The notes below the pieces were generated by a model, which saw only the letters and a list, made by a program, of their open reading frames with translations, was not told the DNA's origin and ran no database searches. A stretch of DNA of 64,000 nucleotides from Dictyophora rubrovolvata. Its lineage: Eukaryota > Basidiomycota > Agaricomycetes > Phallales > Phallaceae. Positions 58,272 to 64,000 of this stretch are shown piece by piece; position 1 is the stretch's first letter; the number at the start of each line of letters is the position of its first letter. Made by a program: the position numbers and the translations under genes. Where the stretch lies: contig CP114117.1 in NCBI GenBank assembly GCA_029959195.1, positions 434,001 to 498,000 on the forward strand. The letters are read 5' to 3'.

Positions 58272-60579
58272 TTATGACATAGCTCTTGATTGTTCGACCT
58301 TGCTAGCTTGATAAGCTACATACGAAACAGAAAGTCAATCAATGCATGAAAAAACAATGGAATCAACCCATAACGAAACTTACCCGCAAGGGGAACCGTC
58401 GTCCCCAAACGATTCATAGCCAAAACGATAATATCAAGCTGACGATTGAGTGCCTGAATCTGCTGTTCCATTTGTATATTCTGCCTTAACACGATAAGCT
58501 CGCGTAACAAAGCCTCCGCGACAGACGTCCAGCACGTTCCCATAATAGGATCCAAAAAAGCGTAATCAGAGTCATCCAAATCATGCACCATAGCCGTGGC
58601 GAGCGCAGCGACCGTTGATGACTTTTGCTGGGACGACGGATCTTTAAACGCAAACGGGGAATGAAGTTGTATCGTCGCTGCATGTAACAGAGCATGAATC
58701 ACGAGTAGTGATGTATCAACACGTGGACGACCCGAGTGTTCTTCAATACCGGATCGAGCAGGTGGAATGATCATTGACAGGCGAGAGATGGCGTTATCGA
58801 GGTTCTGGAAGTCAACCCAAAAAGGATCCGATTGAGGAGCGGATCCGAAGCTAGAGGAGATCCGCGCTGCTCGTTCGAATAGAGTAGTAGCTTTCGCACG
58901 GAGACTGTTTACGGACTCGCGACCCGAAAAAGGTATATTGTTTAGGTGCGAGCAGAGATAATGTACCGAGCCGCCATCATTATTCATTCGCCCCTAGGAG
59001 ATAGAAGAAATTTTTTTTTTTCTTGAGTGAATTGGCTTTTACGGAGAAAATCAACTTACCACCTCATATTCTTCAATCGAATGAGGCCACGACGTCTCAA
59101 TTCTAGTTCGGGGATGTGTGTCTTCAGGTAAAGCCGCGGGTAAACCAGTGGCAACAGCCCAGCACCGATCAATATTGAATACCTGCCAAAACGCCAATAT
59201 ACGCTCGCCCAATTCTAAGGGGTCCATGGGTGGCGGAAGGATAGATGTCCCCCCCGCGGCCGAAGGAGTAGGTGGTACCGATGCACCTGGACTTCTACCC
59301 GTTGCACCCCAGTCAGGAGGCGAAATTTGGTGAAGTCCTAGTCCTACGGCTAGTCGCGCGGCTGCTCCGGCGTGGTAATAACCTTCTAAAAGGCGTCCTT
59401 TGATAAAGAAGAGGATGGCTAATAAACATGATGCTTGTACGACTTGTAAGAGTCGGTCTGAAGCTTCTAGTGCAGCGGAAATGGCGCGTAAAGAACGCGT
59501 CACGAATTGAGATTCGTGTGGTGAAAGCATAGATGAAAGAGAGAAGTGACAGGCTAGAGCGTAGATTGCGTTCATAAGGGCGGGATGTGGCGGTTCTGGA
59601 CTATTTACTGAGGCTTGGAATCGATTTATATCAACTTCAAAGCCACATTGATGACGATGCAAAAGGAAAACCTCTAAACTGTACAACTTTTTTGATAAAT
59701 TTATAAACGGAGGAGGAAAACGACTTGAAAAACGCACAGAGAATGAGAGATCCGGGGCGGTGGATGTTCAAGCTCCCACCAACGACCGGACATTTTGAAA
59801 ACATCTTCTGGGTTTAAGGTAAGCGAATCGACTTCCCATGATAAATTCTGAGGAATTACTTTGGTTATAATGTGAAGGAAGGAAAGGAACCTGTGGACCA
59901 CATACCCAAGAGTCGGGGCTTCCAGGGGTTGGAGAACCGTTACCGGAGATACTAGTCAGGTCGAAGGAAGAAGGGCTGCTGCTGGTTCCTATTAAACCGT
60001 CTCCCTGCATGCCAGGGTAGAACGAATCGGCGGGAGAAGAATAGTGGCGGATAGGAAGGGGACGATGTTGAGGTACGGGGCCTTCGAGTTCCTTGAGACG
60101 TGTTTCGAGAGTCGAAATTTTCTCCTGGAGTATCTGTGTTCGACTTTTGGATTTGCCATCGTCATAATCGCAATCGGCGGCGCGATTGGCTTTGACGCAT
60201 TGACCACATGCAGGCTTTCCAGCATCGCATTTCTATACGAGAACAAAACAACAAAGGGGTGTAAATGTCACACCTTCATCCACAAAGAGAAAAGGGGGAG
60301 GACAAATCCACGAACCATTTTTCGTTTTCTAAAAGACGCATCATACGCATATGCTTTCAATAAAGACGAAGACTCTTTTTTCACGGCATGCACGCACCTG
60401 CAACTTAGACAGGCTGAGCCTCTCTGAAGAGGATACATTGTCTTGTAATGGGCAGAATCCTTGTCACCTCTCCTGCGTTTTGAGACTGAGTTGGTCTGTG
60501 GCAGCTTCTGACGTTGGGAGGCCGGACTTGCGCTTGCGCTACCAGATGAGTTCGAGGCAGTTGAGGACGGCATGACCAT
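58272..60579 (-). CDS. Zn2Cys6 fungal-specific transcription factor
   Basis: A zinc-cluster regulator with an N-terminal Zn2Cys6 DNA-binding domain and a C-terminal fungal transcription factor domain; targets unknown. The start at 60579 (MVMPSSTASNSS) leads to a basic Ser-rich segment. The zinc cluster is CLSCRKRKMKCDAGKPACGQC, continuing to ADCDYDD, six cysteines; it is assembled from three exons, the middle one only 13 nt (60316-60328, coding KRKM). A leucine-zipper-like coiled coil follows (TQILQEKISTLETRLKELEG). The regulatory domain contains FINLSKKLYSLEVFLLHRHQ, HPALMNAIYALACHFSL, YYHAGAAARLAVGLGLHQI, LGERILAFWQVFNIDRCWAVATGLP and LLVIHALLHAATIQLHSP. Splicing the last intron (about 58316-58391) gives a C-terminus VPLAAYQASKVEQSRAMS with stop at 58272-58274; if retained, the end is FFHALIDFLFRM at 58316. 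Confidence 0.87.
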
Positions 60580-61069
60580 ACTATGCGTTCAGGAGGCGTC
60601 GACGGGGAGAAGAACAAGGAAAACAGAAAGCAAAAAGGGACGTCGTTTCTGAAACAGAGTAACGTGCCAAACAGGACGAAACTTTATATATACCAAAACA
60701 TTCTGAAAAGGTTTATAAAAATAAAATATAAAATAACGAGCACTCTGAAAACAATTATTTTTTCTAATTTTTTTTCCGGGGCAGCAGGAGTAAATTCCCG
60801 CCAATCTTTCGGGGCGTGGTGCGGGAGACTAAAACAAGACACAACAGCTGTGATTGGCTCTGCTCCGAGGGATACCCGATCAACCCCGCGGGGGATACGA
60901 CCGGAGCCCCAGGGATATAGCTAGGTTCGTTCCAAATTGAGACTCCGCGTTCTTTGAACGAATGAACCAACCAGAGGTATAGCTTGGGATATAGCAGCTA
61001 CATACAGCAGACTGTTACTATCTACGTCGGTACACACATCTATATCACGTAATCAAAAGAGTCTAGTCC
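60580..61069. promoter_or_regulatory. promoter region of the Zn2Cys6 factor (also adenylate kinase 3' region)
   Basis: About 490 bases. The part near 60590-60780 is purine-rich followed by an A/T-rich tract (60700-60775); further upstream is GC-richer with CCCCGCGGGGG at about 60884. No gene seen. Confidence 0.4.
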
Positions 61070-62053
<984 letters not shown>

Positions 62054-62601
62054 TGGTCAAAAGCTTTTTTTTGCGCACAAAAGTCCACGCGCGGAATGTT
62101 GCGGGAGGAAGAAAAAGCAAGCCTACCAAGAAAATCAAAACACTTCTGCAAGAAAAACGGATAAGAGAACTGACGTTATACTAGAAAGTGATGAAGCGGA
62201 TTGCAGGGGTCAAAAGACCTTTTGGAGAGTTCTACGAACGACGTAATGACACGACGAACTCGCTGGATCTTTTGCGCCATCGGAGTTCCGAATTTGGGCG
62301 CTTCTTTGTAATAGCACAACAGAATACAAACACACTTTGTTAACTAAAAAGACGAGTTCTTACTTGGATTTTTCTTTGACGCACACATAATTCTCGAAAT
62401 GCGAAAAGGCGCTCCAGGATTTATCTTTTTTCGAAAAAAAAAAAGACCTCTCGGACACCCACAAGAGTCCATGCTGATGAAGCGCCGTCAAAGTCCGACG
62501 TTGTACGTGTTCACGTATAGGACTTCTGCAACCTCAAAAACGACCTCGACACAGGTCACACAAAGTTAACGTTCCTTAAATCTACAACGTCAAAAAAGAA
62601 A
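62054..62601. promoter_or_regulatory. divergent promoter region, ADK1 / WBP1
   Basis: About 550 bases between the starts of two essential genes. Poly-A/T runs at 62430-62455 and near both starts; no TATA box. No RNA gene could be supported. Confidence 0.45.
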
Positions 62602-64000
62602 ATGCGATACCTGGCATTACTCGCCTCGGTTCTATCATTTGCAGTTTCAGCATTTTCCAAGTCAAGCACGGGTTCATCCGTCCTTGTCGTGTTCGATCCT
62701 AAACTAGATAAGCAGGATTATTCCTTGTTTTTTTCAGGATTAGAAAGTACGTCAGATGCCTTTCAATTTTTAATTTGAAATGGTGTTGATAATTTTTGAT
62801 CATCACAGCAAGAGGATACGAACTCACATTTCGCGCTCCCAAGGACGCCGAACCCAAAGTCTACGAATTCGACGAGCCTCAGTTCTCTCATGTGATCCTA
62901 TTCACACCGCACGCGAAATGTGATTGTTCTACTTATATTTTGTAGTTATAGCTTTCCAACTAACGCGTGTATGTAAACAGCGTATGCCAGCGATCTCTCT
63001 CCCCAAGCACTCGTTCAAATGCTTGAATCCAAAATCAACCTCCTCTTCATTTCCTCACCAACCAAAACTTCCCTCGCAACTCTCGCTTTAGAATTCGGTC
63101 TCTCCTTCTCCCCGACTGGCGCAACCCTAACCTCCCACTTCCCCGAGCGTCCACCCCCACACACAATAGTCCCAATTCCATACCCCAAATCCTCCAACAT
63201 CCTCCTCTCGTCTTCAAACACCTCATCGTCATCATCATCTTCACCCCCCGCACCAATCCTCTACACGGGCGCTTCCCACAGCATCTCTACCAACCCTCTC
63301 ATAATTCCCATTCTCCAAGCGCCGCCCGAAAGTTTTGCAGCAGATCCAGCAGATTCAGAAAACGGCGATGCACCCGGTGCGGATGCCATTGTTGATGCGA
63401 CTGACAAGGCAGGTGAGGGGCTTTGGGCCGGATCGCAGATCGGTCTCGTTTCAGGGTTTCAGACTCTCGACGGAGCCCGGGCCACGTGGATCGGAGGCCC
63501 GGAGTTGTTTTCGGATGAGTATGCGACAAGGGAAGTGGAAAAGTGGGTATTTCTGTTTGTTTCTATCATTGTTTTTGTGTTTTATTCTAGGGAGGGGAAA
63601 AGAGCTCCCTTGAAATTTACGTCGCATATAATGAATTTTTTGCTGATTCAGTTTATTTCTTCTCCTCGCTTAGGGGTGTGAAAAGTGGCAATTATGACTT
63701 TGCGCAGGACATTACTAAATGGACGTTTCAAGAATCTCTCGTTTTGAGAATTGATAATACAACTCATCATCGAGTGGGCGAAACGACTCCAGGAGAGGCA
63801 TATACCATAAACGACAACGTGGTAAGTTCCACCTTTCCTCGCACCTAACGCACCCCAACGAATAAAAAAATTTGTTTGTAGGTCTACAGTATGAGCATTT
63901 CAGCTTGGAGCCCCGAAACGGGCGAATGGAGTCCTTACTCAGGTCTAACCGACATGCAACTCGAATTCACAATGCTGGACCCACATATCCGCACAGCAAT
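62602..64000 (+). CDS. WBP1: oligosaccharyltransferase subunit WBP1/OST48, 3' truncated by window edge
   Basis: WBP1 (OST48, DDOST) is a type I ER membrane subunit of the oligosaccharyltransferase that transfers the dolichol-linked glycan to proteins. The start at 62602 has a signal peptide (MRYLALLASVLSFAVSAFS), then SSVLVVFDPKLDKQDYSLFF, ARGYELTFRAPKDAEPKVYEF, FSHVILFTPHAK, a Ser-rich segment with SSSNTSSSSSSSPPAP, LYTGASHSIS, QIGLVSGFQTLDGARATWIGG (a conserved strand) and FSDEYATREVEK, joined to GVKSGNYDFAQDITKWTFQE, LRIDNTTHHRVGETTPGEAY and YSMSISAWSPETGEW. The gene continues beyond 64000. Introns at about 62749-62809, 62918-62980, 63542-63674 and 63822-63880. Family certain. Confidence 0.92.

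Overview
The window is nuclear DNA of a filamentous basidiomycete, most likely an agaricomycete (mushroom-forming) fungus. Nearly every gene is cut by many introns of about 45-65 nt with GT..AG ends, intergenic gaps are short, and several proteins have a basidiomycete-type architecture: an intersectin-like EH/WH2/SH3/DH/PH protein of the Cryptococcus Cin1 type, a DUF3669 protein, and F-box/leucine-rich proteins. I see no CRISPR array, tRNA gene, phage-like element or recognisable retroelement.

Left part (1-24.7 kb), a mosaic of housekeeping and accessory genes. It opens inside a DHA2-type MFS transporter (1-2191, +). Next come a membrane-anchored histidine phosphatase (3053-4083, +), a secreted cyanovirin-N homology (CVNH) lectin with a one-base frame slip in a G run (4600-5003, -), and a small secreted protein (7482-8430, +) whose promoter and first exon recur as a broken copy at 9.08-9.39 kb. 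A compact housekeeping block follows: mitochondrial protease ATP23 (-), a short-chain dehydrogenase (-) and, divergent from it, the ALG2 mannosyltransferase (+). A second transporter of the same DHA2 family lies in opposite orientation (14407-17110, -). After it are a decayed cytochrome P450 (18.3-20.4 kb), a DUF3669 protein (20.7-21.8 kb), a stretch resembling antisense mitochondrial large-subunit rRNA (about 22.2-22.6 kb) and an F-box/LRR-like protein (23.1-24.7 kb).

Middle part (25.2-36.4 kb), a transporter array. Three tandem paralogous MFS transporters of the anion:cation symporter (Dal5/Tna1-like) family lie head to tail on the + strand. A class I methyltransferase of the eEF1A lysine methyltransferase type sits between copies 2 and 3 on the - strand. 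All three transporters keep a 13-nt microexon at the same place.

Right part (37-64 kb), mostly conserved core genes: calcipressin (37.1-37.9 kb, +), the large nucleoporin Nup192/Nup205 (38.6-45.5 kb, -), a second damaged P450 (45.9-48.0 kb, +), the intersectin-like endocytic scaffold/RhoGEF (48.2-55.1 kb, +), Paf1-complex subunit CDC73 (55.2-56.9 kb, +), a Zn2Cys6 transcription factor with a 13-nt microexon inside its zinc cluster (58.3-60.6 kb, -), adenylate kinase (61.1-62.1 kb, -) and, divergent from it, the oligosaccharyltransferase subunit WBP1/OST48 (62.6 kb to the window end, +). ALG2 and WBP1 both serve N-glycosylation but are 50 kb apart and not obviously co-regulated.

No complete new biosynthetic or defence system is evident. 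The more unusual points are the two 13-nt microexon cases, the transporter triplication around a translation-factor methyltransferase, two P450 genes at different stages of decay, the promoter-plus-first-exon duplication, and the rRNA-like fragment. Exon boundaries were read by eye and are approximate unless given to the base.
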